DNA from: Phallusia mammillata
Lineage: Eukaryota > Chordata > Ascidiacea > Phlebobranchia > Ascidiidae
Assembly (NCBI GenBank): GCA_003260075.1
Contig: QLIY01000420.1
Span: 1-64,000, forward strand
Reading direction: 5' to 3'
DNA: 64,000 nt
Part shown: positions 41,101-50,313 of the stretch, in pieces
How the letters are laid out: every line of letters begins with the position of its first letter
Position numbering within the stretch: the stretch's first letter is position 1
Made by a program: the position numbers and the translations under genes
The notes under the pieces: generated by a model
What the model was told of the DNA's origin: nothing
The model's database searches: none
The model's input: only the letters and a program-made list of their open reading frames with translations

Positions 41101-41352
41101 TATATTTGAACCAATCTTTGAAAGGCGACTGTACAAAACTTACTTTTTAGCCATGGCTTGCATAGACTGCTGTGGTTTGTCGCCAAGTGACAAAGCATTG
41201 CCTATCACTGGCCAAGGAAAAGGACCTGGTATGTTCGGCCGAGAAGAGAAGTACGAAAATATTTTCCGAAGCAGAAAGAGCAGCAAGATTGCAATGACCA
41301 TTTCAGCTTTGAAGTCGTCCAGAAACTCAACTACTTTGAATAGCAAAGACAT
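10339..41352 (-). CDS. Cytochrome P450, CYP1 family, 6 coding exons
   Basis: Coding exons in transcript order are 41352-41144, 40821-40404, 17675-17589, 12304-12228, 11716-11500 and 11115-10339. All junctions are GT/AG with consistent phases, giving 594 aa. P450s are haem mono-oxygenases; CYP1 members oxidise planar aromatics and steroids at the endoplasmic reticulum. Visible hallmarks are an N-terminal membrane anchor (residues about 18-32), a Pro-rich PNIPGPFPWP hinge, the I-helix GAGQDT (310-315), the K-helix E-x-x-R (368-371), DPYRF, and the haem loop FSTGIRKCPG with ligand Cys451. FGAGQDTLST and FGHRYEYSN resemble vertebrate CYP1A/1B, so CYP1 is favoured over CYP2 or CYP17; subfamily is not assigned. 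Two oddities are the 22.7-kb second intron and an 88-aa tail beyond the normal P450 end. The start is the ATG at 41352, just before the anchor. AATAAA at 10312-10317 is a possible poly(A) signal. Confidence 0.93.
11500..11716 (-). CDS. CYP1 exon 5: I helix
   Basis: Encodes 72 complete codons after the split Arg, including KVNMTEEDVIALTTDVFGAG then QDTLST, the oxygen-activating I-helix with acidic-alcohol pair D314-T315. Acceptor gtgtag, donor gtaatt. The Q-D-T-L-S-T version resembles CYP1B1. Confidence 0.92.
12228..12304 (-). CDS. CYP1 exon 4: G helix
   Basis: A 77-bp exon with acceptor ttgcag and donor gtatgt. It encodes VIPKFANVVKTFDFLNNRTN and five more residues plus two bases of an Arg codon. 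It aligns with the P-x-x-x-x-V-x-x-F-x-x-L-N-x-x segment of CYP1 proteins. Too short to be noticed as an open frame alone; accepted because the phase and position fit. Confidence 0.85.
13050..13514. repeat. Direct duplication joined by one N
   Basis: Block 13050-13280 is repeated almost perfectly at 13282-13514 with a single N at 13281. Interpreted as two unmerged contig ends. Confidence 0.8.
15060..15125 (+). repeat. Possible retroelement remnant with CTGATGA...GAAAC motif
   Basis: CTGATGA at about 15069, then 22 bases, then GAAACGTC; the sequence GACGTTGAAACGTC can fold as a short hairpin. Phrases of this form are common near termini of Penelope-like and related elements. No coding part is seen. 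Confidence 0.25.
15700..16700. other. GC- and CpG-rich island in CYP1 intron 3
   Basis: Clearly richer in CpG than its surroundings (many CGCG, GCGAAACGC and GGTCACG words), with G-rich patches near 16128-16150. Open frames are short on both strands and none is recognised. Could be an unmethylated regulatory block. Confidence 0.3.
17589..17675 (-). CDS. CYP1 exon 3: F-G region
   Basis: A short 87-bp exon encoding EFQDLVSLNREFGKVIGSGS plus nine more residues, bounded by cctcag and gtgagg, phase 0 at both ends. It matches the stretch after FGQRY in vertebrate CYP1 (PEFRELL...EFG...GS..DVLPW). It lies 22.7 kb from exon 2 but fills exactly the missing part of the fold. Confidence 0.88.
19869..20027. 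repeat. Direct duplication joined by one N
   Basis: Block 19869-19947 is repeated at 19949-20027, with N at 19948. Assembly join. Confidence 0.8.
20246..20506. repeat. Direct duplication joined by poly-C
   Basis: The block starting ACACTGAACTTTATGTTGCA occurs before and after a ten-C run at 20373-20382. The copies differ by a few SNP-like changes, as two haplotypes would. Confidence 0.8.
22110..22190 (-). other. tRNA-like B box
   Basis: On the minus strand GGGTTCGAATCCCAT forms a perfect T-arm (5-bp stem, TTCGAAT loop). No matching acceptor stem or D arm was found, so a decayed tRNA or tRNA-derived SINE is more likely than a working tRNA gene. Confidence 0.3.
26751..26804. repeat. Tandem repeat, 27 bp x 2
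   Basis: Two adjacent copies of a unit beginning GAACATAAACACT and ending TTTTGATGTTTTT, differing at one or two positions. Confidence 0.6.
28515..28691. repeat. Direct duplication joined by poly-C
   Basis: The block from CCTATTTTTAAACGTTCATT is present on both sides of an eleven-C run at 28594-28604. The left copy lacks about 12 bp. Confidence 0.75.
29156..29392. repeat. Direct duplication joined by poly-C
   Basis: The block from AAAGACGTCAAACTGTAAAC is present on both sides of a ten-C run at 29276-29285 with few substitutions. Confidence 0.8.
29832..30216. repeat. Direct duplication joined by one N
   Basis: Block 29832-30022 is repeated at 30024-30216, with N at 30023. Assembly join; open frames crossing it are artefacts. 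Confidence 0.8.
34003..34193. repeat. Direct duplication joined by poly-C
   Basis: The block from ACTTTCACCAAACACAGCAG lies on both sides of an eleven-C run at 34093-34103, with one or two differences. Confidence 0.8.
34253..34469. mobile_element. hAT-like MITE
   Basis: Starts CAGGGGTCGGCAACC and ends GGTTGCCGACCACTG, inverted termini of about 14 bp. Flanking octamers CTTTAGTG and CCTAAGTG match at 6 of 8 positions. 217 bp, no coding capacity. Confidence 0.75.
35170..35268. repeat. Tandem repeat, 33 bp x 3
   Basis: Three consecutive copies of a unit containing ACAGATTTCAAAAAGTCG and TTTGAAAAACT, differing only at one A/G position. Confidence 0.8.
38876..39056. repeat. Direct duplication joined by poly-C
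   Basis: The block from GGGGCATTAAAGTATTAAAT lies on both sides of a twelve-C run at 38962-38973. SNP-like differences are present. Confidence 0.8.
40404..40821 (-). CDS. CYP1 exon 2: helices A to F region
   Basis: Encodes 139 aa from YGNIYLMKLG through FSGRPQFNSF and GQKWTDMKRV to FGHRYEYSNK, matching the beta-1 sheet, B-C region (the W-x-x-x-R/K haem-propionate contact appears as W-T-D-M-K) and F-helix approach of CYP1. Acceptor caacag, donor gtacgt, phase 0 at its end. Confidence 0.93.
40923..41091 (+). mobile_element. Copy of hAT-like repeat family A in CYP1 intron 1
   Basis: Begins CAGTGGTGTGATTAAGCC, then CGCACCGGTTCTACAGAACT and CTCACGAAATTTTATGA. Its left part matches the copy at 53533 and its right part matches 7965 in reverse. 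Located 52 bp from exon 1. Confidence 0.6.
41144..41352 (-). CDS. CYP1 exon 1: membrane anchor and Pro-rich hinge
   Basis: Starts MSLLFKVVEF, continues with a hydrophobic anchor IAILLLFLL and basic RK, then PNIPGPFPWPVIGNAL, the hinge that orients the P450 on the membrane. The donor gtaagt follows; the last codon is split and completes as Lys with the first base of exon 2, giving AKKYGN as in other CYP1/CYP2 proteins. Confidence 0.9.
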
Positions 41353-41445
41353 TTTGTCCAATTTTCATGTGCACGATTGGTAGGAATGTTCTTCCGTCGT
41401 TCAGTTGTTCAACTGGCTTTAAACTCTCGATCCAGTTTGACAGCG

Positions 41446-41453
41446 CTTTTATA
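41446..41453 (-). promoter_or_regulatory. TATA box of the CYP1 gene
   Basis: TATAAAAG on the minus strand, 94 bp upstream of the CYP1 ATG. A start site some 30 bp downstream would give a 5' UTR of about 65 bp without an intron. The bases CACGTA overlap its left side. Sequence-only call. Confidence 0.6.
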
Positions 41454-44400
41454 CGTGACTAAACGTCTGCTGAAAAAAGTTACACGATAATTAAAACGAC
41501 CGAAAAAAGAAAAAGTGCTAATCCAGTTGATTTTAAGACAGGTTAGGCAAATTTTGTTACAGGGGAAAAGAGGGTATTTTTACACAGATACACAACAACT
41601 AAAAATTGTCTCCCTATACCACAATATTCCACATTAAGTTTCTTGGGCGCATTTGTTAAAATGCAAGATCTATCACGGCCTGTCAAGAGCATTTCAACCT
41701 CTCCAAACATCTCAGAAAATCAAGTCAGGCTGTGTGACAGTATGTCACTGCCTCAGACATTCTTTAACTCTCAATTACATGAAAAGAGATTGTCAAAATA
41801 AGCACGACCACTGGGAAAAGCGATAAACCCGCGCTAATCTTGCGCAAACGCACGCCCTGTCGCTTCTGTTGATACTAGCCTATATTGGCTCTTGAACGAG
41901 CAATAAAGGGCTTGTTCGATGAGCTACCAAGGGCACAATGGGCCTCGTATGACGCGACAATGCTCAAAGATGATGCGGTGAGATAGATGATTGGGCCAAT
42001 GACGTTCATTGATGCAGATATCAAATAAAGGGGACATGGAATAATGCGCTCAATGTGGCCACACGATGAATGGCTTTTTGGCCCCATGGGCTAGCGCACG
42101 AGGTGCTGAAAGATAGCGATTTTGGATTAAAAACGCGTTGGCAGAAGCTAAGGAATGTAGTAGACGTTTTGATTTTACTGGAATGCCCCAGTGTTATAAG
42201 GTAAGGCCTCTAGTGATCGAATTCGTGCGTCCAATGAACGGAAACGCAAAATCAACACGATAATGCTTCCAGGGCGGCCAATTAAGCAATCGGGTAAAGC
42301 CATCAGACAGATTATCGACCCCATTATAGTCAGTTTGCTCACAATGCGACCTTTTTGGCTTTGGCCACTCACTAATATTTGCCAATTCAGGAAACGCTTC
42401 GCGTGCCTATTTTGCAAACCCTCTTACTTGAATAGAACGAGTCCTTAATCCAGCACAAGGCTACATAGCAGAACTGCACGCACGGTTGGGTATGTAAACT
42501 TGCTCTACCCAGGGTTGATTTCCAGCATAAATGTCCCAGGTTGATTTTCTGACCTTGTGGCTTCAGTTCATTTGCTACCAGGCACGCGTGTACACCGCAA
42601 TGCATTAGACAGAAGGGCTGCTTTTTACTGGGGTACCTGCCTGTTACTTCTGCGGGACGAACCGCAAGCAAGCAGTCATCACTTTTTTCTGACAGCAAAT
42701 AAAACAAGGGTATGATGAAATGTACTACACCAATCGCATTTTTGTACATGAGTTACAAAAACAATAATAAGAGTTAAGAGAAAGCTACCGATCTGAAAAC
42801 CACCAAACACTCTTCAAACAGACGTTAAGCATTGTGTTCAAGATTTTGATCAAGCATCGGTTTTCAAATGAAGATTTAAATAAGCGTTGATCTGATGAGC
42901 AATACGATAAAAACTAAAGAGTCACCTTTTCTATCGCTTCCGACCACACTTCAGCCTAAGGACTGCACGAAGCGAGTGCAAAGCCGCATGAAAAAGATCA
43001 AAGCTATTTCGCGTCGCGCATACGACGGTGTCGCATTGCCCCTCAGCACCCTACAGTACCGAGCGTCTGGTCCTGTGCAAACAGCATGCAAGCCCCCCAC
43101 AAGCTCACGCTAAACGGATAGGCCCATTTCCTCAACGGAGAAAGGTAGTTTTGCGCCAATTAGCACTGCAAAGTCAGCCTGGATCTATCTGAATTGACTA
43201 ACTGTAATAGTCGTCCTGTTAAAATATGCAACCGGTCTGTATAAGTTTTATTACTACTGTTTGTTTGTTTTTTGCCACGTCCGGGTCAATGCACTGCAAC
43301 AATCATATTGAGCAGTAATCCCAGAATATGTAGACTTTATATATAGACACGTTTATATATTACGGCAAGTTCTTCGCGGGGTCAGGCACAATTTCACGTA
43401 GCAAATATTGATTTAAGAACCTGACGACTTCACGCCCCTCACACATGTGTGAATCGCTGCGTCACAACGTTGCGTGTCGTCAACGCCAACAGCTAAATAA
43501 TGGTAAGTCACTGCCGTATAGAAATGATTTCTCAAAAGACGCTCCCTGCTAAAATTGTGCACGGCATACAGCAAGCCCGGCTATGTAAAGGTGCGATACA
43601 ATCTTTAGAATAGCTGTACTCCAGCGCACGCAATTTTCATTCTGAGCCTGAGGAGCAATTTTAAATCATCTGGCATTTGCTTTATTAGTCCATTACTGAG
43701 TCGACTAAGTCAAAGTCGATTAGGCTAACACCGCACCCAATACCCTAGACTTTAAATCATATTACTGACTAAGCTACAGTGGTTACTACAATCCCAACTA
43801 CTGAACTTTTACATTTTCTTTGCCTTGGTGCTCTGCTTGAATATGTTGGATGCCATAATGCTATGTAATGTGCATTTTCATACTGCAACCTTCATGACAC
43901 ACTAGCTTTTTAATGGTGGTACCCCTACGTTTTGGGGATGCGACGCACGGTCGTCAATTTTCGAAGTGCACCAGTAATCACCAGCCGGTTCGCACGCGAA
44001 GTCAGCAAAGCGCGGAAGGAAAAAAAGCAGCGCGCGGCCACTCTCTCTCTCATTCTCTCGCAGCCACCAGTAATAACTGAGATAACTAGTGTGCAAAGAC
44101 CGCTAGGTGTTTAGAAGCCCTCGTTCGACCGTTCGCTGGAAGCCCTGCGGTTGTAAGCGGGTTTCGGCAGCTTTTGACGCATCAACGGACAAATTGTGTC
44201 ATCAATCCGGCAGCTCAAAGCGGTTTCTGATAGCACGTTACGAATAGCTGAGGTGTCAAACGCTTGAGTTTCTACACCCCTGCAGAATAAACACGATTTA
44301 AGTGTGCCATCTTTTCACACTAGCAGGTGCGCATAATGGTGGTTTTAATCTGCGCCTAGTTCCGTTTGTATGATCAATGTTGAGAGCATGGCCGGGACAA

Positions 44401-45128
44401 AAATTGTCACTTGCAAATGTGGCAAAACAGTCGTTACCAAGGAACCCCTTTGACAGCAAATAATGGTTCGGATAAAAGTACTTTTATAACAACGACAATG
44501 ATTTGATATTTTTGCAGTTGCTTCACTGCTAACTTTTTTCACATGACATTAACTTCTCACATGAAACCTAAATTCCGACCATTTAATGCCTGGTTTCAGA
44601 AAGAGTATAAAAAAGAAGGGCGGGTATTGACATGTGAAAATGCTTTTGACCTGCGAAGCGATTTTTCCATATGGCTGTCAGAAATTACTAATCTTACAGG
44701 GGATTTAAAGTTACATGTCAACCTTTCTTGGAAAGTACGTTATGTTAGCGTTATGTGCTTTTTGTTTCCTGTTTGGCATAATCTATATCACTGCAGAGTG
44801 CGGAAGATGTTTTACTGCTAAATACGTTTTGCGCGAGTCTCGGAAACCAGATGTATCTCAATGAACCAAGAAACATTACTGACTGACTCTTAAAGCACGA
44901 GTCAGATTGTGACGTAACAATGTGGAAATTGTGATGCGTAACAATTGTGATTTGTGACGCAATAAAAGTAACTTGAACAGTTGTGTATATTAACAAAGAA
45001 ATAAAGCGAACAATAAATGCCAACTTTTCGGAATAAAAGTTCGCCATAAACTACGTAGGCGATTCAGTTGCCAATATGAGTCATTTCAAAAAATACCACG
45101 CGGGCTACTCAGAACCTTCCTGCGGGCC

Positions 45129-45395
45129 ACGGGTTGGACACCCCTGATTTAATCCCTACATGGTACCAATAGATTATTATGCCTTAATACAATGCGTTTG
45201 CAAATGATCCCCCATTAAGCCATGTTTTTCACGCTAAAAATGTTACCCACAATGTTACCCCCCCCCCACGGGTTGGACACCCCTGATTTAATCCCTACAT
45301 GGTACCAATAGATTACTATGCCTTAATACAATGTGTTTGCAGATGATCCCCTATTAAGCCATGTTTTTCACGCTAAAAATGTTACCCACTATGTT
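45129..45395. repeat. Direct duplication joined by poly-C, with a hAT-like end
   Basis: The block from CACGGGTTGGACACCCCTGA lies on both sides of a ten-C run at 45258-45267. GGGCCACGGGTTGGACACCC is typical of one terminus of a hAT-like repeat; its partner end was not found. Confidence 0.7.
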
Positions 45396-46642
45396 GTCAG
45401 AATTGCGTTAATCGCAAAAATGCAAATAACTGCAACTGCATTTCACAAACATCTTTCTACACATGCAGTTTCTTCTTTCTAACTCCCATTGTTTCGCCAC
45501 AGTACCGCTTTTTTCTTATCCTTTCTCATCAATAACCCAGGCCATTTGCGAGGTCACCCACCAGACCACACCGCACTTCAGTAAGTCGTATTTATGCTTA
45601 TTTCGAGTGCCTGAATTTGCAACTTAATGATTTTAGACGGCAAGTTTATTCAACTGGTATGTGAAACGAACGTTTTTTACATGATAAGATGCATATAAAT
45701 TCATGACTGAAGTGTTTATGCAGACCAGCGATCACCGCACACTCAAATATAAATCATATAGAAGGAGTTTAACCGAATCCGTCGATCACCAAGAATTTCC
45801 ATGTAGCATGGCACAGGCTAAAAATCTACCGTAAGGCAAATTTACACCTTTGAACAGTATCAAAAAGAGCTAAAAAATGTCTGTACCAAAATGCAAAAAG
45901 TAGTAAAAATATGCACATAACGATTACTGATTCTTCTACGGTCTGTAATGAAAAAAATTTTTCTGCAGTTTAATGAAAAATCTGCAACTATTTTTTTTCT
46001 TCTGTGCAGCTTTCATTCAAATTCAAGTTTAAGGCGCAACCACAAAAATTGTTGACCACAATAGCGATAATCTGTTGATCATATCCAATGTTCCTTTGGA
46101 TGCACACATCAAAATCACATGTTGTTTGCTTTGAAAACCGCAGTCTACACCCCCCAAAGTCGACAATGTGCAGATCAAAGTTCATTTGACGGGCGCCCCA
46201 GTGTTTACCTTTCAGAAATCTGCTGGAATTTAAACTAGGTAATACTTTGTTGGCATCACTAAGCGACCGACATGCAAAAACAAACAATACGCCTTTTAAC
46301 GGCCGATTCAAAACAGTTAAATGCCTAATCGCTGGTCTGTATGCTTAGTGTCCCTGTGTCTCAAGCATTGGAAATCGCTTAGTCATTGCAAAAACGTAGG
46401 ACCGACAAAGCAGTTCCGATTGCAAACTCTAAAACAACAATTCGGTTTGCTAATTCAACAAGTGCGGATTGTGTTTGCATTAAGACAGCTTCAGAACGCT
46501 GTCTCTGTGCGTTTTCAAGTTTACAAAACAAATTTATCGTTATTTTGCTTGTTTGTCAGCTAAAGTGTGCATTTTCCTACGTATAGTAGGACAAGTACAT
46601 CACATACATAGGTTTGTATGTTAAAAGACATTTATTATAGAC

Positions 46643-47062
46643 CAGCGGTTCCCAAACTGGGGTCCGCGGTCCTTTAGGGGTCCGTGAGGCAATTTTGGGG
46701 GGACCGCGAAGCGGTTGAAGTAATTCTATAATCTTATTTGGCGTCAGTTTGTGCCACTAAATAAGTTTAAATCAAAGTAGAATTGAGAATCAACTGTCTC
46801 CATTGCTTAACAATAGCCTTTATTGAATGACAACTATCAAAAATGTAATTGTTCGCGCACAATTGTAGTGCATTTGTCTTGTCTGTGATGTCACATGCTG
46901 TGTTTGGATGACTTTTATGCGCAATTTTGCATAACTAGCTAAAATACTGCAGTCAAATTTCGTTTTTATGAAATACATATTTAGGCTCAAGGACCGCGAG
47001 CCCTCAAAATAATGGCAAAAGGACCGTTTTGAAAAAAATATGAAAAAGTTTGGGAACCGCTG
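46643..47062. mobile_element. hAT-like MITE, complete
   Basis: 420 bp starting CAGCGGTTCCCAAACT and ending AGTTTGGGAACCGCTG, perfect 16-bp inverted termini. Flanking octamers TTATAGAC (46635-46642) and TTATAAAC (47063-47070) match at 7 of 8. The subterminal GGGGTCCGCGG resembles the element at 419-1447, so they belong to related families. Confidence 0.85.
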
Positions 47063-49359
47063 TTATAAACAATTACTGTTTTGTAAGTACTTTTGGTAAT
47101 AATTCAAGCTAACGGTTAAAAAAAATCCAAAAAATAGAATTAAATAGTGTATATGTGGGTTTAATCCAACCAAGGCCATGAATTGTACCAAAAAGATTTT
47201 TATATGTTTGGACCACGTTGTCATTAATATTTTATCAAAACGACAAGGGCGGTTTTGAATCAAAAGATAAACTAGTTTGCTCTTGAGAACCTAGAATTTA
47301 AACCGTTTTTTAGTAGAATTGTGGTGTTTGCAAGAATAATAATACAAAAACGTGTTTTTTTCTGAAAAAAAACAACTATAAGTATTACATCAAATCAACA
47401 AGCAATTGTTGGAATAAAGTATATTCACCTAATACAAGCTAACTGGCAATTTTGTTTTGGTTACCATTAATACAAGAAAGCGAAATAGAACTAATTTGAA
47501 AGAAGAACATGACTGAACAAATGGGTATTTTGGATTCCATGTTTTAAATGCAAAAGCAAGATATAATAATTAGTTTCGTCGGCCTACATCCAAGCATTAG
47601 CTTTGCAAATAACACTAATGTCCAAATATCATATTTTCCATGTCCAAATACGGCTTTAAATGCCAACATTAAGAACGACAAAGCATAGATTAAACCAAGT
47701 GGTGGATTTTATTAAAAATTGCATGCACAGCAGAAATCGCAATTCACGACGCTAATGTCCCTTCGCTGAGGTTTAGGATTTGCATTTTGTTGTGATTAGT
47801 GCTACGGAGTGCTTTCAAATCGTGCTGGGACAACAGACATGTTATGGAAGTCCGGAATAATCAAGCAGAGTCATTTTGAGTCTCGCCATTCCACATTTAA
47901 GCTAAATGCAAATGTTCAGGTTATTTTTAGCAGCAAAGCTGGGGGATTTTTTGGTAAACATTTTTAGTTTTTTTAACGACCAAATACGGAAAACCCGGGT
48001 TAAATTTAAATGTAGATTTGCCTTGATAATTAAAAATAACGCTAATAACGTGTTATAACATTCCATGACAATACTTATGTGGCAAATAACAAAAGCATAT
48101 GTTGTATTGGTTAAGATGAATACATTCATATTGGGATCAGCCCTGAAGCTTCCATAGACCCGCAGCGATCATGGAATACTCATGACCTGGGTTCGAATAC
48201 CACCGCGGGTTAGATTTTTCAAGCCTGCTGAGCCTTGTCGTTTGGGAATGCTTGGTTACCGACTTGATTCGGTTCAACACCTTTAATATGCCTGGCGTAA
48301 TATGATGTTGTATTGGTTTTTGTAATTTCCTAGCAGTTAATAAAAACAGGCCAACATTTAACACTGGGAATAACTTGACCATTGATATTTCTCTATGCAT
48401 GTGGTAAAAACAACATGTGTCAAGAAAAGTATGAGACATTTCCTTGTGTTGATTTTGTGGATTTGAAACCTGCGTCATTCAATTGTTGGTACCTTTTATC
48501 GGCTTTGTGGTTCACCAATAAAGTAATTACCGTACTATTTGTTATTTAGGCCACATAGCTTTTAGAAATCGTAACATGTTTCTAAAAAACTTGTTCGTCT
48601 AAAAAAAATTAAATGAAATTTGTTAACAAAATCTATGAACTAACTGCCTCCAATCATTATTGGAAATTTAACCCGTTAAATCTTTTTTGTATTTACAATT
48701 TTAACTTGTGTTGTGTTTTTTAAGCGGACTTAGAGCATTAAAGATGACTTCCCCCTCCTCCTAAAAAAATAGAATTTGATGAAAGAACGTCATTTGAAAA
48801 ATCAGAATGCAACCGGTTGTTCGGATACGCCTTTCTCAACATGTAAACATTTGCTTTGTGAACGTAACTTTTAGGCGAATTAAACTCATTAGTCCATTTT
48901 GGGATCTGGTACGAACCCGGAAATAACTCAAAAATCTCATGAAAACCTGCCAAACGGAAGTCCTATCGACTGCACGTTTTCTGTACTAGAGGTCATTATA
49001 TCGTGACAGCACAGAAAGTTGTCGGCCCATGAAAGAGGCCCAGACCATGTTTCCATTCAACACTGAAGGGGTAGGACGTGATAGGTCGCTTATGGCGAAG
49101 CTTATAGGACGAAACAACGTTTTTGTGAATGGACAAAGACATGGGAGACTGGGGTTTTGTCACTGACCATTTGATCGTGGAATTTTCAACGCAAGAAAAG
49201 CTCACATATGCGTGCGAACTCCAGTCTCCAGGTATTGTGTGTTTCCTGGTGCTGTTCGTTCCAGCAATGCGACCACTTTTGGGGAATTAGCGAATACAGA
49301 CCTATATACAAATGCTTAAATTTGAACATTTTAATATTACATCTTAAAACACACACCTT

Positions 49360-49460
49360 ATTTAATGGGTTTCAAACCCAAAAAGCTTCTCCGGACGAAT
49401 TCCAGGTAGTTTTTTATCCCCATATTTCAGGCTCCCTGGGCCACTCGACCAGGTTCCTAC
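49360..49460 (-). mobile_element. Possible tRNA-derived SINE fragment
   Basis: On the minus strand CCTGGTCGAGTGGCCCAGGG resembles a pol III A box, and GGGTTTGAAACCC about 75 bases on resembles a B box. The spacing is long, so this is weak. Confidence 0.25.
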
Positions 49461-49869
49461 CAGTTTTGCACGGTTTGGCAGCTGTTTCTAGCACCTTGCC
49501 TATATATCAGCGACTAGAGATTAATTTGTTAAAGGCAACATTTAAATCAAACATTAATGTAAAGCTTGCGTCTTGTTATTTGTAAATTGTAAAGTAAAAA
49601 CAAATCGTTTGCAAGATATAAACCATTCGAAGAGTTTTCCAAAATGAAGCCGTTTTTGTAATAGAAATAAACAACTCTCATAATAGTACAAAAAGACTTG
49701 AAAGAAATAGACATTCTTGGGCTTTGACCAAAATATACTCTACGCTTGCCGACATACTTATATTTAGGCAATAATTTAAAACTTTAACTTGTAATAGCAG
49801 GGTAAAGCTTAGTGTAGTTATAAATAGGAAGTTGTGGAGTCAAATAATAAAACAAAGTCTATGAAGGTT

Positions 49870-49980
49870 AGGAATAGACGTGGCTACCCCAAACTTGTTA
49901 AACTGTTCCCAATTGTGTGAAGATATCTTCGAACAATTTGGGAACAGTTTAACAAGTTTGGGGTAGCCACGTCTATTCCT
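49870..49980. repeat. 111-bp near-perfect palindrome
   Basis: The left arm starting AGGAATAGACGTGGCTACCC is the reverse complement of the right arm ending GGGTAGCCACGTCTATTCCT. The arms are about 48 bp with a single-base slip, around a centre GAAGATATCTTC that is itself a palindrome. Confidence 0.9.
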
Positions 49981-50060
49981 AATCGAACCCAGGACACCCC
50001 CCCCCCCCTGTATATGGGTCAGGCGCGCCAGACCATTCGGCCAAGTTCCTGCCCTTGTGC
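49981..50060 (-). mobile_element. tRNA-like SINE head interrupted by poly-C
   Basis: On the minus strand CTTGGCCGAATGGTCTGGCG resembles the tRNA-Leu/Ser A box and CCTGGGTTCGATTA a B box, with the run of 12 C (49997-50008) between them. The palindrome at 49870-49980 follows directly as the body. Confidence 0.4.
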
Positions 50061-50167
50061 GAAGATATCCTCGCAGAAAAATATGTCATAAAGTTCTGAC
50101 GACGCCTAGTGGTTAGTATTTTTAGGAATGACTCCATCAACTCTGTTTTATAGGTTTTTCTTCAGAT

Positions 50168-50313
50168 ACGATTATGTTTAGATATTTTAAGATCAACTTC
50201 ATCCAACACATTGTATTTTTTAAATTAATCCAAAACCCCCCCCCCACGATTATGTTTAGATATTTTAAGATCAACTTCATCCAACACATTGTAGTTTTTA
50301 AATTAATCCAAAA
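50168..50313. repeat. Direct duplication joined by poly-C
   Basis: The block from ACGATTATGTTTAGATATTT lies on both sides of a ten-C run at 50236-50245, with one base differing. Confidence 0.8.

Noticed and set aside
41352-41361. CYP1 start at 41361
   Set aside because: That codon is TTG; the ATG at 41352 precedes the anchor and fits better.
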